Below, piece by piece: positions 4,847 to 12,982 of a DNA stretch of 14,867 nt; the stretch's first letter is position 1, and every line of letters begins with the position of its first letter. The notes under the pieces are model-generated. The model was not told where the DNA came from. It saw only the letters and a list, made by a program, of their open reading frames with translations, and ran no database searches. Source of the DNA: Caryophanales bacterium UBA6448 (lineage in GTDB: Bacteria; Bacillota_I; Bacilli_A; RF39; UBA660). The stretch is from the NCBI GenBank assembly GCA_002439555.1, contig DJOC01000045.1:7251-22117 (forward strand), read 5' to 3'. The translations under genes and the position numbers were made by a program.

Positions 4847-6328
4847 ATGAAAAATGATATTAATGATAAACTTAAATATTTATTAAAACTATTGACTATG
4901 ATTTTTTTAATTACTAGTCCTATTTTTGATATGACTTTTTTTCATAGTAGAATTACAACTTTAATAAGAATATTTATAATTCTAGTAATTTTTATTTCAA
5001 CAATATTTTTATATAAAGATAGTCGTAAAAATCTTAAATATATTATTATTTTTTATTTGCTTAGTGCATCTTATTTAATAGTAAGTTATTATCATAATAA
5101 AGGTTTTATATCACTTTTTCCAAATAATTTTAATTATAGCTTTATAAGTGAACTATTTACAGTATTAAAATTAGTAATGCCAATAACTTTTATATATTCA
5201 TTATATTATCAAAGATTAACTCAAAAAGATTATAAAATTGTATTTATTTCTTGGTCACTTTTTATTAGCCTTGAGATAATAATAACAAATATATTTAAAA
5301 TATCTTTATCAAGTTATTCAGAAAATATTATCAAATATAATATATTTGAATGGAATAAAAATATTAATTATATAGAAAGCGCTAGTAAAGGATATTTTTC
5401 TTATGCTAATATGACCTCTTTAACATTATTAATGATGCTAATATATAATTTTTACTTTTTTATTAAAGATAATTTTAAATTTGTAGTTTTAATTTTCTTA
5501 ATATCAATTTCAATGTTAATGCTTGGAACTAGAGTTTCCTCGGTTGGAGGACTTCTTACACTAACATGTTTAGTTCTTTGCTATTTATTTTTTGTTATAA
5601 TAAAGAAAGAAAAGTTTAATAAACATTTATTTCTTATGTTACCAATAATTATACTATGGATTATTATATTACCAATTAGTCCATATAAAAGTAGAAATAT
5701 AGAGTTAAATAAATATAGTAGTGTTGCATCGGATAATGCTAGTGAAGAATCATTAGAAAATAATGATAGTTTTAACGAAAATGCAACTATAGAAAAAGGA
5801 GAATATTCAAAGCAAGAATATATAGAAAGTATAGTTAATAATGAACTTATTCCAGAACATTTTTACAAAGTATATTATTCTTATGAGTATGATCCTGGCT
5901 TTTGGATTAATTTAATTGAAAATACAGATGAATCTAGCATTAATTATAGATTTTTAGAAGAAAAAATGATAAAAAGAGTAATAGAAATTAACAATAATAA
6001 ACTAGATATATTGTTGGGTATATCAAACTCTAGAATTCAAAATATTCATAATTTAGAAAGAGACTTTGTTATGCAATATTATTCTTTTGGTATAATTGGA
6101 AGCATTATTTTATTAAGTATTTATTTAATAATGCTAATATTAAATATTATTAGTCTATTTAGAAATTTCAATTTTATAAATGCTATAAATTTAATAGCAA
6201 ATATATTATTTTGTTTTTGTGCATGTTTAACTGGGAATATATTATGCTCTATGACAATGATTATAATTTATAGTTTTTTAAGTAATTATATGATAAACAA
6301 GGATGTTAAACTTGATACAACAAATTAA
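4847..6328 (+). CDS. O-antigen polymerase/ligase-like polytopic membrane protein
   Basis: This encodes 493 residues from ATG 4847; an in-frame TTG at 4841 would add two. Neither start has a Shine-Dalgarno sequence. About twelve hydrophobic helices are visible: nine in residues 13-278 and three in 411-481, separated by a large hydrophilic loop at about 279-410. This is the layout of the Wzy/WaaL (O-antigen ligase-like) superfamily, where the loop is extracytoplasmic. Supporting motifs are FSYANMTSL (184-192), LGTRVSSVGG (226-235) on a helix end, and NLERDFVMQYYSFGIIG (402-418), resembling the conserved segment just before the last helices of the family. The loop is rich in Ser, Asn and Glu. 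Such proteins polymerise lipid-linked repeats or transfer finished chains to an acceptor. With an ABC exporter immediately downstream, a transfer role is as likely as polymerisation. Leucine is mostly TTA, and AT content is higher than in its neighbours, common for polymorphic glycan genes. Confidence 0.75.
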   Translation: MKNDINDKLKYLLKLLTMIFLITSPIFDMTFFHSRITTLIRIFIILVIFISTIFLYKDSRKNLKYIIIFYLLSASYLIVSYYHNKGFISLFPNNFNYSFISELFTVLKLVMPITFIYSLYYQRLTQKDYKIVFISWSLFISLEIIITNIFKISLSSYSENIIKYNIFEWNKNINYIESASKGYFSYANMTSLTLLMMLIYNFYFFIKDNFKFVVLIFLISISMLMLGTRVSSVGGLLTLTCLVLCYLFFVIIKKEKFNKHLFLMLPIIILWIIILPISPYKSRNIELNKYSSVASDNASEESLENNDSFNENATIEKGEYSKQEYIESIVNNELIPEHFYKVYYSYEYDPGFWINLIENTDESSINYRFLEEKMIKRVIEINNNKLDILLGISNSRIQNIHNLERDFVMQYYSFGIIGSIILLSIYLIMLILNIISLFRNFNFINAINLIANILFCFCACLTGNILCSMTMIIIYSFLSNYMINKDVKLDTTN

Positions 6329-6340
6329 TTTTAGTATAAT
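6312..6340 (+). promoter_or_regulatory. Sigma-A promoter for the ABC exporter operon
   Basis: TTGATA (6312-6317, inside the end of the preceding gene) and TATAAT (6335-6340) with 17-base spacing. Transcription near 6347 would leave a leader of about 17 nt holding the AGAAGGATG ribosome binding site. It would allow the exporter to be expressed independently of the upstream gene. Confidence 0.75.
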
Positions 6341-6363
6341 TAATAAGAAGGATGTAAAAAAAT

Positions 6364-7161
6364 ATGAAAAAAATAATAAATAATTTAAAATATGTTTATA
6401 AGAAATATTCATTTTTACTTGAACAACTTGTTTCAAGAGACTTTAAAGTGAAATATAAAAGAAGTGTTTTAGGAGTAGTATGGAGTCTTCTTTATCCACT
6501 TCTTATGATGGCAGTTATGGCTGTGGTATTTTCTAACGTGTTTAAATTTTCAACTCCAGGTGTAAGTTATCTTGCATATTTACTTATTGGTCTTACTTAC
6601 TTCAACTATTTTAGTGAAGCTAGTAATCTTGCTATGAGTAGTGTTGTTGGCAATTTTAGTTTGATTAATAAAGTATATATACCAAAATATATTTTTCCAC
6701 TTTCAAAATGTATTTTTGTGGGAATTAACTTTTTACTAACTTTAATACCACTTTATATTGTGATAATTGCTACTGGTACTGGATTATGTTGGCAGCATAT
6801 ATTACTTCCGTATTCATTTATTTGCTTATTTTTGTTTACTGTTGGAATGGGATTCATTTTATCAACAATATCAGTTTTTTTAAGAGATATGTTTTATATT
6901 TATGGAATTATTTTAACTATATGGACGTATTTAACACCAATTATGTATGATATAAAGATAATTACCAATCCTACATTACAATTTATTATGAAATTTAATC
7001 CGATGTATCAAATTATTAACTTTGCAAGAAGTATAATTTTATATCATAATACTCCAACATTAGGTCAATTTGCGGGATGTGGAGTATCTGCATTAATTAT
7101 TTTCTTACTTGGAATATTTATCTTTAAGAAAAAACAAGATAAATTCATTTATTATGTTTAG
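6364..7161 (+). CDS. Polysaccharide/teichoic acid ABC exporter, permease subunit (TagG/Wzm/RgpC type)
   Basis: This encodes 265 residues, ATG 6364 with AGAAGG at 6346-6351. It is an ABC-2 family permease with about six transmembrane helices. The N-terminal amphipathic segment (RDFKVKYKRSVLGVVWSLLY, 25-44) is the hallmark of the polysaccharide export permeases, followed by VFLRDM (171-176) in the ATPase-coupling region, TPIMYD (191-196) and FNPMYQ (211-216). It would form the membrane channel that moves undecaprenyl-pyrophosphate-linked glycan to the outside, driven by the ATPase encoded next. The stop TAG at 7159-7161 shares its last base with the next gene's GGGAGG, so the pair is tightly coupled. 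Length is normal. Whether the substrate is a teichoic acid, rhamnan-like polymer or another glycan cannot be decided from this protein. Confidence 0.92.
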   Translation: MKKIINNLKYVYKKYSFLLEQLVSRDFKVKYKRSVLGVVWSLLYPLLMMAVMAVVFSNVFKFSTPGVSYLAYLLIGLTYFNYFSEASNLAMSSVVGNFSLINKVYIPKYIFPLSKCIFVGINFLLTLIPLYIVIIATGTGLCWQHILLPYSFICLFLFTVGMGFILSTISVFLRDMFYIYGIILTIWTYLTPIMYDIKIITNPTLQFIMKFNPMYQIINFARSIILYHNTPTLGQFAGCGVSALIIFLLGIFIFKKKQDKFIYYV

Positions 7162-7171
7162 GGAGGTATTT

Positions 7172-7921
7172 ATGGAAAAAGAAAATATGATTGAAATAGA
7201 AAATGTTTCCATGAAATTTAACCTTGGAATAGAAAAAGGTTTTTCTTTAAAACAATGGTTTGTAGATTTAGGAAAATATAAAAAAAAGGTTAAAAATGAG
7301 TTTTGGGCACTTAAAAATATAAACATAAATATAAAAAAAGGTGAAGTTGTCGGCTTTATTGGTTCCAATGGAGCTGGAAAATCCACACTTTTAAAAGTAG
7401 TTGCTGGCGTTATGAAACCTACCGAGGGAGTAGTCAAAGCTTATGGTAATATATGCCCTATGATTGAACTTGGTGCTGGATTTGACCCGCAACTTACTGC
7501 AAGAGAAAATATTTATTTAAATGGTGCAGTAATGGGTTATTCAAAAGAACTTATTGATTCAAAATTTGATGAAATAGTTGAGTTTTCTGAATTGAAAGAT
7601 TTTCTTGATGTACCAGTTCAAAATTTTTCATCAGGAATGGTTGCAAGACTTGCATTTTCAATAGCAACAATAGTTGATCCGGAAATACTTATTGTTGATG
7701 AAATACTTTCAGTTGGAGATATTGCATTTCAAGCAAAAAGTGAAAGAAAAATGATGGATATGATAGGTGGAGGAACTACTGTATTATTCGTATCACATTC
7801 GCTCTCTCAAATAAAGAAATTATGTGATAAAGTTGTATGGATAGAACATGGGGTTGTTCAAAAAATAGGTGGTAAAGAAGTTTGTGATGAATATTTAAAA
7901 TTTATGGAAGGTAAGAAGTAG
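7172..7921 (+). CDS. Polysaccharide ABC exporter, ATPase subunit (TagH/Wzt type, short form)
   Basis: This encodes 249 residues. ATG 7172 is chosen because GGGAGG (7161-7166) lies 5 bases upstream; an in-frame ATG at 7109 would add 21 residues inside the permease gene. Motifs: Walker A GSNGAGKST (64-72), signature NFSSGM (151-156), Walker B ILIVDE (172-177) followed by ILSVGD, and switch His209 in FVSHS. The PMIELGAGFDPQLTARENI segment (96-114) and VDEILSVGD are typical of polysaccharide and teichoic acid exporters. Residues 22-45 form an insert before the Walker A motif, also seen in TagH/Wzt. The protein stops soon after the ATPase core, so it lacks the C-terminal carbohydrate-binding domain of Wzt and the extension of TagH. 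It partners the permease upstream and is followed after 8 bases by a glycosyltransferase gene. Confidence 0.93.
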   Translation: MEKENMIEIENVSMKFNLGIEKGFSLKQWFVDLGKYKKKVKNEFWALKNININIKKGEVVGFIGSNGAGKSTLLKVVAGVMKPTEGVVKAYGNICPMIELGAGFDPQLTARENIYLNGAVMGYSKELIDSKFDEIVEFSELKDFLDVPVQNFSSGMVARLAFSIATIVDPEILIVDEILSVGDIAFQAKSERKMMDMIGGGTTVLFVSHSLSQIKKLCDKVVWIEHGVVQKIGGKEVCDEYLKFMEGKK

Positions 7922-7929
7922 GTGTAGTA

Positions 7930-10521
7930 ATGAATTTATTAAGTGAAAAAATATATAAATATAAAGGAAAAAATGTTTTTTGTAAAAAGAAAAACTCTTT
8001 TTTTGAGATAGTCAATAATGGTAATACTTATGGATTTTACATTATTCCTAAAATAATAAAGGCAAAAAGCAATTTGTTTGAAATTCTTTATGAAGGACAG
8101 TCTATAGAGGGTTTGTCCGCTAATTTATGCGTATTTAATTTAAAAAAACAATTAGTTGGTGAATTGTCATTAAATTCAAAAAATGTTATTGATGTTTATA
8201 AAGATGTTAACTATATTTTTGCTATAAAAGTATTTCCACATTCATCTGTAAAAATTAAAAAAATAGTGCTTGAGGAAAGCTCAAAAACTGAAGATGATTT
8301 TATGTTCGAAAGTATTGATAATGATAATAAAATACTTGTAATTACGCCATCATATCCTTCATTAGAAAATAAATATTTATGTGGTTTTGTTCATTCAAGG
8401 TTAAAATCTTATAAAGATCATGGTATAAGTTTTGATGTGGTTTGTTGTCATAACTATAATGGTATTTGTAAATATAATTTTGAGGGAATTGATGTTTTAA
8501 GAGTAAATTTTAGTAATTTAAGATCAATTTTACAACATAAAAAATATGATAAAATTTTAGTACATTTTTTTGATGACCTATATGCTAAAGTTTTTGATGC
8601 ATGTTATCTTGATGAAACAGAATTGTATTTTTGGGTTCATGGTCCAGAAACATTATATTGGGACTGGGGTAAATTTACTACAGGATATTTTATTAATGAA
8701 CAACCTTTATCAAATAACTTAATAAACAAATTTAAGTATAATGATGAAATTATAAAAAAATATAATGAAAAAAATAATGTTCATTGGATTTTTGTTTCAA
8801 ATTGGATAAAAGAGCATAGTGAAGAATTAATTAATATTAAGTTTAAAAATTATAATGTAATTCCAAATATAATTGATGCAGATACTTTTAAATATGTAGA
8901 AAAAGATCCCAAACAAAGAAAAAATGTATTCTTTATCAGAAGATTTGATAATTGTAATAAATATGCAATTGATTTAAATGTTAGAGCAATTCTTGAATTA
9001 AGTAAAAGAAAATGCTTTGAACAAATGAATTTTAATATTTATGGTACTGGGGATACTTATGATAAATTAGTAGAACCTTTATTAAAATTTAAAAATGTTC
9101 ACTTATATAGAGAATTTTTGACACATGAGGAAATTTCTGAGAAGCATAAAGAAAATGGAATTGCATTTTTCCCAACAAGATATGATGCACAAGGAGTTTC
9201 AATGTGCGAAGCGGCAATGTCAGGTCTTGCAGTTGTTACATCAGATAATGATGCTGTAAAGGAATTTTTGCCAAAAGATAAAATATATGCAAATACAGAA
9301 AATTATGTTGAATATGCAGATATTATAGAAAATCTATATAATAATCCTGAATTGTTTAAAAAGGTTTCTAAAGATTGTCATGATTCTATATATAATAAAT
9401 GTAATTTTAATGAAACAACTGGTAGAGAAATTGAATTATTTAAGCAAACAAAAAAATTAGATATTACAAAGAAAAAAATAATTAAAGAAAAACAACCAGT
9501 ATTATCAATAATTATACCATGTTATAATGTTGAAAAATATATAGAAAAAACTATATCAACGATAGTGACATGCAAAAATGCAGATAAAATAGAAATTATT
9601 CCGGTAAATGATGGTTCTAAAGATAATACTGCAAAAATTATAAATAGATTAATAAATGAATATAGTGAAAACAAAAAAACTTCAATATTTAATTTTATTG
9701 ATAAAGAAAATGGTGGACATGGTTCAACTATAAATGCAGGATTAAAAGTTTCCACGGGTAAATATTTTAGAGTAATAGATGGTGATGACTGGATTAATTC
9801 ACAAGAAATGGATAAATTAATTGATAAACTGGAAAATGAAACATCTGATATAGTTATTACTGATTACTCTGAAGATTTAGCATTTTATAATATTTTAAAT
9901 CATAAAAAAATATATGATTTTATGATTCCTGGTATTAAATATGATTTTGAAGATTTATGCATTCCAAACTATGGATTTGGTGAATGGGGACCAATTTTAG
10001 CTACCGGAAATTATAAAACAGAAGTTTTGAAGGCAACCAATTTTAAGTTATCTGAAAAAAGTTTTTATGTTGATATGGAATATAATATATATTCAATAGA
10101 AAAAGCTAAAACAATTACATATTATCCTTATGATATATATAGATATTTTATTGGTAGATCTGGTCAGTCTGTTAGTAAGGAGTCATTTATAAAAAATAGA
10201 TTTCAACATGAAAAAGTATTACTTAATATGATTACTTATGTTGAAAATAACAAAAATATATCAGAGTTGAAAAAACAATATATTTATGAAAAACTAATTA
10301 ATCCAATGGCAAATGCTCATTATATAATACTTACTGAATATTTAAAAAAACCTAGCGAATTTAAAGCATTCGATAATTTGTTAAAAAGTCATCCAAAAGT
10401 ATATTATTCAAAAATAGTATCAAGAAAATTTATTAAACTAAATAGAAAGACAAATGGGTTATTACTTCCTATTAGTCCATTAATAATAAAATTATATAAA
10501 TTTGTCAGGAGGTGTAAATAA
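7930..10521 (+). CDS. Two-domain glycosyltransferase: N-terminal beta-rich domain, GT4-like domain, GT2 domain
   Basis: This encodes 863 residues, ATG 7930 with AGGTG (7920-7924) overlapping the ABC ATPase stop. Residues 1-125 look beta-rich and match no family I recognise. Residues about 134-505 form a GT-B, GT4-like glycosyltransferase: VHGPETLYWDW (236-246), IFVSNWIKEH (287-296), IPNIIDADTF (311-320), NIYGTGD (369-375), and FFPTRYDAQGVSMCEAAMSG (413-432), where the usual Glu-X7-Glu is Asp419 and Glu427. A lysine-rich linker leads to a GT-A, GT2 domain (about 523-740): SIIIPCYNVE (526-535), VNDGSKDN (559-566), NGGHGSTINAGL (594-605) and the metal-binding VIDGDDW (615-621). Two catalytic domains suggest that one protein adds two successive sugars to the lipid-linked chain at the inner membrane face. 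There is no membrane segment; the C-terminus is basic and could associate with the membrane. The Cys-Lys terminus encodes the next gene's ribosome binding site. Donor sugars cannot be inferred. Confidence 0.88.
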   Translation: MNLLSEKIYKYKGKNVFCKKKNSFFEIVNNGNTYGFYIIPKIIKAKSNLFEILYEGQSIEGLSANLCVFNLKKQLVGELSLNSKNVIDVYKDVNYIFAIKVFPHSSVKIKKIVLEESSKTEDDFMFESIDNDNKILVITPSYPSLENKYLCGFVHSRLKSYKDHGISFDVVCCHNYNGICKYNFEGIDVLRVNFSNLRSILQHKKYDKILVHFFDDLYAKVFDACYLDETELYFWVHGPETLYWDWGKFTTGYFINEQPLSNNLINKFKYNDEIIKKYNEKNNVHWIFVSNWIKEHSEELINIKFKNYNVIPNIIDADTFKYVEKDPKQRKNVFFIRRFDNCNKYAIDLNVRAILELSKRKCFEQMNFNIYGTGDTYDKLVEPLLKFKNVHLYREFLTHEEISEKHKENGIAFFPTRYDAQGVSMCEAAMSGLAVVTSDNDAVKEFLPKDKIYANTENYVEYADIIENLYNNPELFKKVSKDCHDSIYNKCNFNETTGREIELFKQTKKLDITKKKIIKEKQPVLSIIIPCYNVEKYIEKTISTIVTCKNADKIEIIPVNDGSKDNTAKIINRLINEYSENKKTSIFNFIDKENGGHGSTINAGLKVSTGKYFRVIDGDDWINSQEMDKLIDKLENETSDIVITDYSEDLAFYNILNHKKIYDFMIPGIKYDFEDLCIPNYGFGEWGPILATGNYKTEVLKATNFKLSEKSFYVDMEYNIYSIEKAKTITYYPYDIYRYFIGRSGQSVSKESFIKNRFQHEKVLLNMITYVENNKNISELKKQYIYEKLINPMANAHYIILTEYLKKPSEFKAFDNLLKSHPKVYYSKIVSRKFIKLNRKTNGLLLPISPLIIKLYKFVRRCK

Positions 10522-10524
10522 TAA

Positions 10525-11790
10525 ATGAAAACTAAATATCTAATTATTGGTGCCGGTATATCTGGGCTAACTTTTGCAAGTTATTGTAAAGATAATTATT
10601 TGATTATCGAAAAAGAAAGTGAAGTCGGAGGATATTGTAAAACTCATTATACTAAAGATTATATATGGGATTATGCTGGCCATTTCTTTCATTTTAAAAC
10701 TGATGAATTTAAGAAAAAATTTATAGATAGTTTAGATAAAAATGATTTTGTTACTCAAGATAAAAAAACATTTATTTATTTTGATGATAAGTTAATTGAC
10801 TTTCCTTTTCAAACACATATTCATGAACTTTCTAAAGATAAATTTATAGACTGTTTATATGATTTATTTAATAAGGAAGAAAAAGATGATTATGATAATT
10901 TTTTAGATATGCTTTATGGTAAATTTGGTAAATCAATTACAGAAATGTTTTTAAAACCTTATAATGAAAAGTTATATGCCGTAGATTTAACTAAACTTGA
11001 TAAAGATGCTATGGGAAGATTCTTTCCTTATGCAGATGTTAAAGCAATAATTAATAATATGAAGAAAAATGAGGTTAATTCATATAATAATACATTCATG
11101 TATCCAAAAAAGGGAGCACAAGTTATTATTGATGTTTTAATGAAGGATATTGATAAAAATAAAATATTATTAAACTCGAAAATAGAAAGTGTTGATTTAG
11201 ATGAAAAGAAAGTTAAGCTTACTGATGGAACAGAAATTTACTATGAGTATTTAATAAATTCAATGCCATTTGATAAATTTTTAAAACTTACAAATAATAA
11301 TGAATATATTGATTTTAGTGATAAATTAACATATAACAAAGTTTTAGTATTTAATTTAGGCTTTAATAAAAAATCAAAATATAATGACCATCATTGGCTA
11401 TATTTTCCTGACAAAAATATAAATTTTTATAGAGTAGGTTTTTATGATAACATTTTAGGTTCTGATAAATTAAGCATGTATATTGAAATAGGTTATCCAA
11501 AAGATAGCGTTATTACTGATGAAGATATAAATAAGCAATTAGGATTAACTTTAGATAATTTAAAAAAGTGTGGAATAATAGATGACTCATTTACTTTAGA
11601 GGCATATGAAAGTATTGTTATGGACCCAGCCTACGTACATATTGATGCAAAAAATGATTTAAAAGTTAGAGAAATAATGAAAGATTTAGCAAATAAAAAT
11701 GTATATAGTGTTGGAAGATATGGTGCTTGGACATATTGCTCTATGGAAGACTGCATGGTTGATGCAAAAAAATTATCAGAAAAGGTATAA
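10525..11790 (+). CDS. FAD-dependent UDP-galactopyranose-mutase-like protein
   Basis: This encodes 421 residues, ATG 10525; AGGAGGTG (10507-10514) lies inside the end of the preceding gene. The N-terminal Rossmann motif GAGISG (9-14), Glu29 of the ribose-binding acidic end and GGYCKT (35-40) indicate FAD binding. DYAGHFFHF (49-57) and the C-terminal GRYGAWTYCSMED (397-409) resemble the active-site His region and the FAD-binding end of UDP-galactopyranose mutases, in wording closer to the eukaryotic-type group than to E. coli Glf. Glf is about 370-390 residues; this is somewhat longer. The expected reaction is UDP-Galp to UDP-Galf, giving galactofuranose for the glycan. Related amine-oxidase-fold proteins (protoporphyrinogen-oxidase-like) are the main alternative. 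Its position between glycosyltransferases and UDP-GlcNAc 2-epimerase supports a sugar-nucleotide role. Fold assignment is confident; the exact reaction is moderate. Confidence 0.72.
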   Translation: MKTKYLIIGAGISGLTFASYCKDNYLIIEKESEVGGYCKTHYTKDYIWDYAGHFFHFKTDEFKKKFIDSLDKNDFVTQDKKTFIYFDDKLIDFPFQTHIHELSKDKFIDCLYDLFNKEEKDDYDNFLDMLYGKFGKSITEMFLKPYNEKLYAVDLTKLDKDAMGRFFPYADVKAIINNMKKNEVNSYNNTFMYPKKGAQVIIDVLMKDIDKNKILLNSKIESVDLDEKKVKLTDGTEIYYEYLINSMPFDKFLKLTNNNEYIDFSDKLTYNKVLVFNLGFNKKSKYNDHHWLYFPDKNINFYRVGFYDNILGSDKLSMYIEIGYPKDSVITDEDINKQLGLTLDNLKKCGIIDDSFTLEAYESIVMDPAYVHIDAKNDLKVREIMKDLANKNVYSVGRYGAWTYCSMEDCMVDAKKLSEKV

Positions 11791-11806
11791 TGAAGAAAGG
11801 CAAAAA

Positions 11807-12913
11807 ATGATTAAAGTAATAAGTATATTTGGAACAAGACCTGAGGCTATTAAAATGGCTCCTCTTGTTAAAGAATTAGAAAAAAGAAAAGAAATAGAAA
11901 GTATTGTTGTAGTAACAGCACAACATAGACAAATGCTTGATAGTGTACTAGAAACATTTAATATTAAACCAAACTATGATTTAAATATTATGAAGCAAGG
12001 TCAAACTTTAGGGGAAATTACCACTAGAGCATTAACAGGTCTTGAAGAGGTTATTAAAAAAGAAAAACCAGATATAGTACTTGTTCATGGAGATACAACA
12101 ACAACTTTTGCAGGTGCTTTAGCGGCGTTTTATAATGGATGTGCAATAGGACACGTTGAGGCAGGGCTAAGAACATATGATAAATATTCTCCTTATCCTG
12201 AAGAAATGAATAGACAGATGGTAGACTGTATGACTGATATGTATTTTGCTCCGACTTTAATGAGTAAAGAAAATCTTTTAAAAGAGGGCAAAGATGAAAA
12301 TAAAATATTTGTTACAGGTAATACTGCAATTGATGCAATGAGTACAACAATTGATGATAATTATACTCATCCTGAACTTAACTGGATTAAACCAAATGAA
12401 AAGATGATTTTACTTACTGCTCATCGTAGAGAGAATCTCGGAGAACCTATGAGAAATATTTTTAAAGCAGTAAAAAGAATAACTGATGAATTTAATGATG
12501 TAAAAGTAATTTATCCAATTCATTTAAATCCAAAAGTTAGGGAAATTGCAAATGAAATATTTAAAGGTGATGACAAAGTACATTTAATAGAACCTCTTGA
12601 GGTGTTTGATTTTCATAATTTTCAAAATAAAAGTTATATAATTTTAACTGATAGTGGTGGTATTCAAGAGGAAGCTCCATCACTTGGAAAACCAGTTTTA
12701 GTTTTAAGAGATACAACTGAAAGACCTGAAGGAATTAAAGCGGGTACCTTAAAACTTGTTGGAACTGATGAAGAAATAATTTATAATGAAACAAAAAAAT
12801 TATTAACTGATAAAATAGAATATGAAAAAATGAGCAAAGCATCGAATCCGTATGGAGATGGCCACGCATCAGAAAAAATAGTGGATGCAATTATTGAAAA
12901 GTTTAAAAATTAG
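11807..12913 (+). CDS. wecB: UDP-N-acetylglucosamine 2-epimerase (non-hydrolysing)
   Basis: This encodes 368 residues. ATG 11807 is chosen because GAAGAAAGG (11792-11800) is properly spaced and the protein then begins MIKVISIFGTRPEAIKMAP, exactly as in the family; an in-frame ATG at 11699 would lie inside the mutase-like gene. Motifs: GTRPEAIKMAP (9-19), HGDTTTT with Asp96 (94-100), GHVEAGLRT with Glu118 (115-123), PEEMNRQ (131-137), TAHRREN with His206 (204-210), TDSGGIQEE (281-289) and RDTTERPEG (301-309). All catalytic residues corresponding to those of E. coli WecB are present. It interconverts UDP-GlcNAc and UDP-ManNAc in the cytoplasm, providing ManNAc for linkage units or repeat units. 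It is the last gene of the operon, 16 bases after the mutase-like gene and directly before a terminator. MnaA is the equivalent name in Bacillus. Confidence 0.96.
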   Translation: MIKVISIFGTRPEAIKMAPLVKELEKRKEIESIVVVTAQHRQMLDSVLETFNIKPNYDLNIMKQGQTLGEITTRALTGLEEVIKKEKPDIVLVHGDTTTTFAGALAAFYNGCAIGHVEAGLRTYDKYSPYPEEMNRQMVDCMTDMYFAPTLMSKENLLKEGKDENKIFVTGNTAIDAMSTTIDDNYTHPELNWIKPNEKMILLTAHRRENLGEPMRNIFKAVKRITDEFNDVKVIYPIHLNPKVREIANEIFKGDDKVHLIEPLEVFDFHNFQNKSYIILTDSGGIQEEAPSLGKPVLVLRDTTERPEGIKAGTLKLVGTDEEIIYNETKKLLTDKIEYEKMSKASNPYGDGHASEKIVDAIIEKFKN

Positions 12914-12938
12914 TATCAAATTATTGGTACTTTTTTTT
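12912..12938 (+). terminator. Terminator of the glycan operon
   Basis: An 8-bp stem with one G-U pair (AGTATCAA 12912-12919 with TTGGTACT 12924-12931), a 4-nt loop and eight T. It begins within the wecB stop codon. Confidence 0.85.
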
Positions 12939-12952
12939 AATCATGTTATAAT
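12924..12952 (+). promoter_or_regulatory. Promoter of the AlbA_2/ATPase gene, overlapping the terminator
   Basis: TTGGTA (12924-12929) lies in the 3' arm of the terminator stem, and 17 bases later comes TATAAT (12947-12952) preceded by TGT, giving an extended -10. A start near 12959 leaves about 24 nt of leader with GGGAG (12970-12974) ahead of ATG 12983. Confidence 0.75.
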
Positions 12953-12982
12953 TGTGTTAGCAGTATAAAGGGAGATGATACA

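Noticed and set aside
7109..7171. Upstream in-frame extension of the ABC ATPase
   Set aside because: It would overlap the permease by about 50 bases and lacks a ribosome binding site, whereas GGGAGG is ideally placed for ATG 7172.
7105..7437. Minus-strand open frame of 110 codons over the ABC ATPase 5' end
   Set aside because: Antisense to the Walker A region of a clear ABC ATPase; no independent support.
9522..9755. Minus-strand open frame of 77 codons within the two-domain glycosyltransferase
   Set aside because: Antisense to the conserved GT2 motifs.
11699..11806. Upstream in-frame extension of the 2-epimerase
   Set aside because: It overlaps the FAD-binding end of the mutase-like gene, and the family N-terminus begins exactly at ATG 11807.
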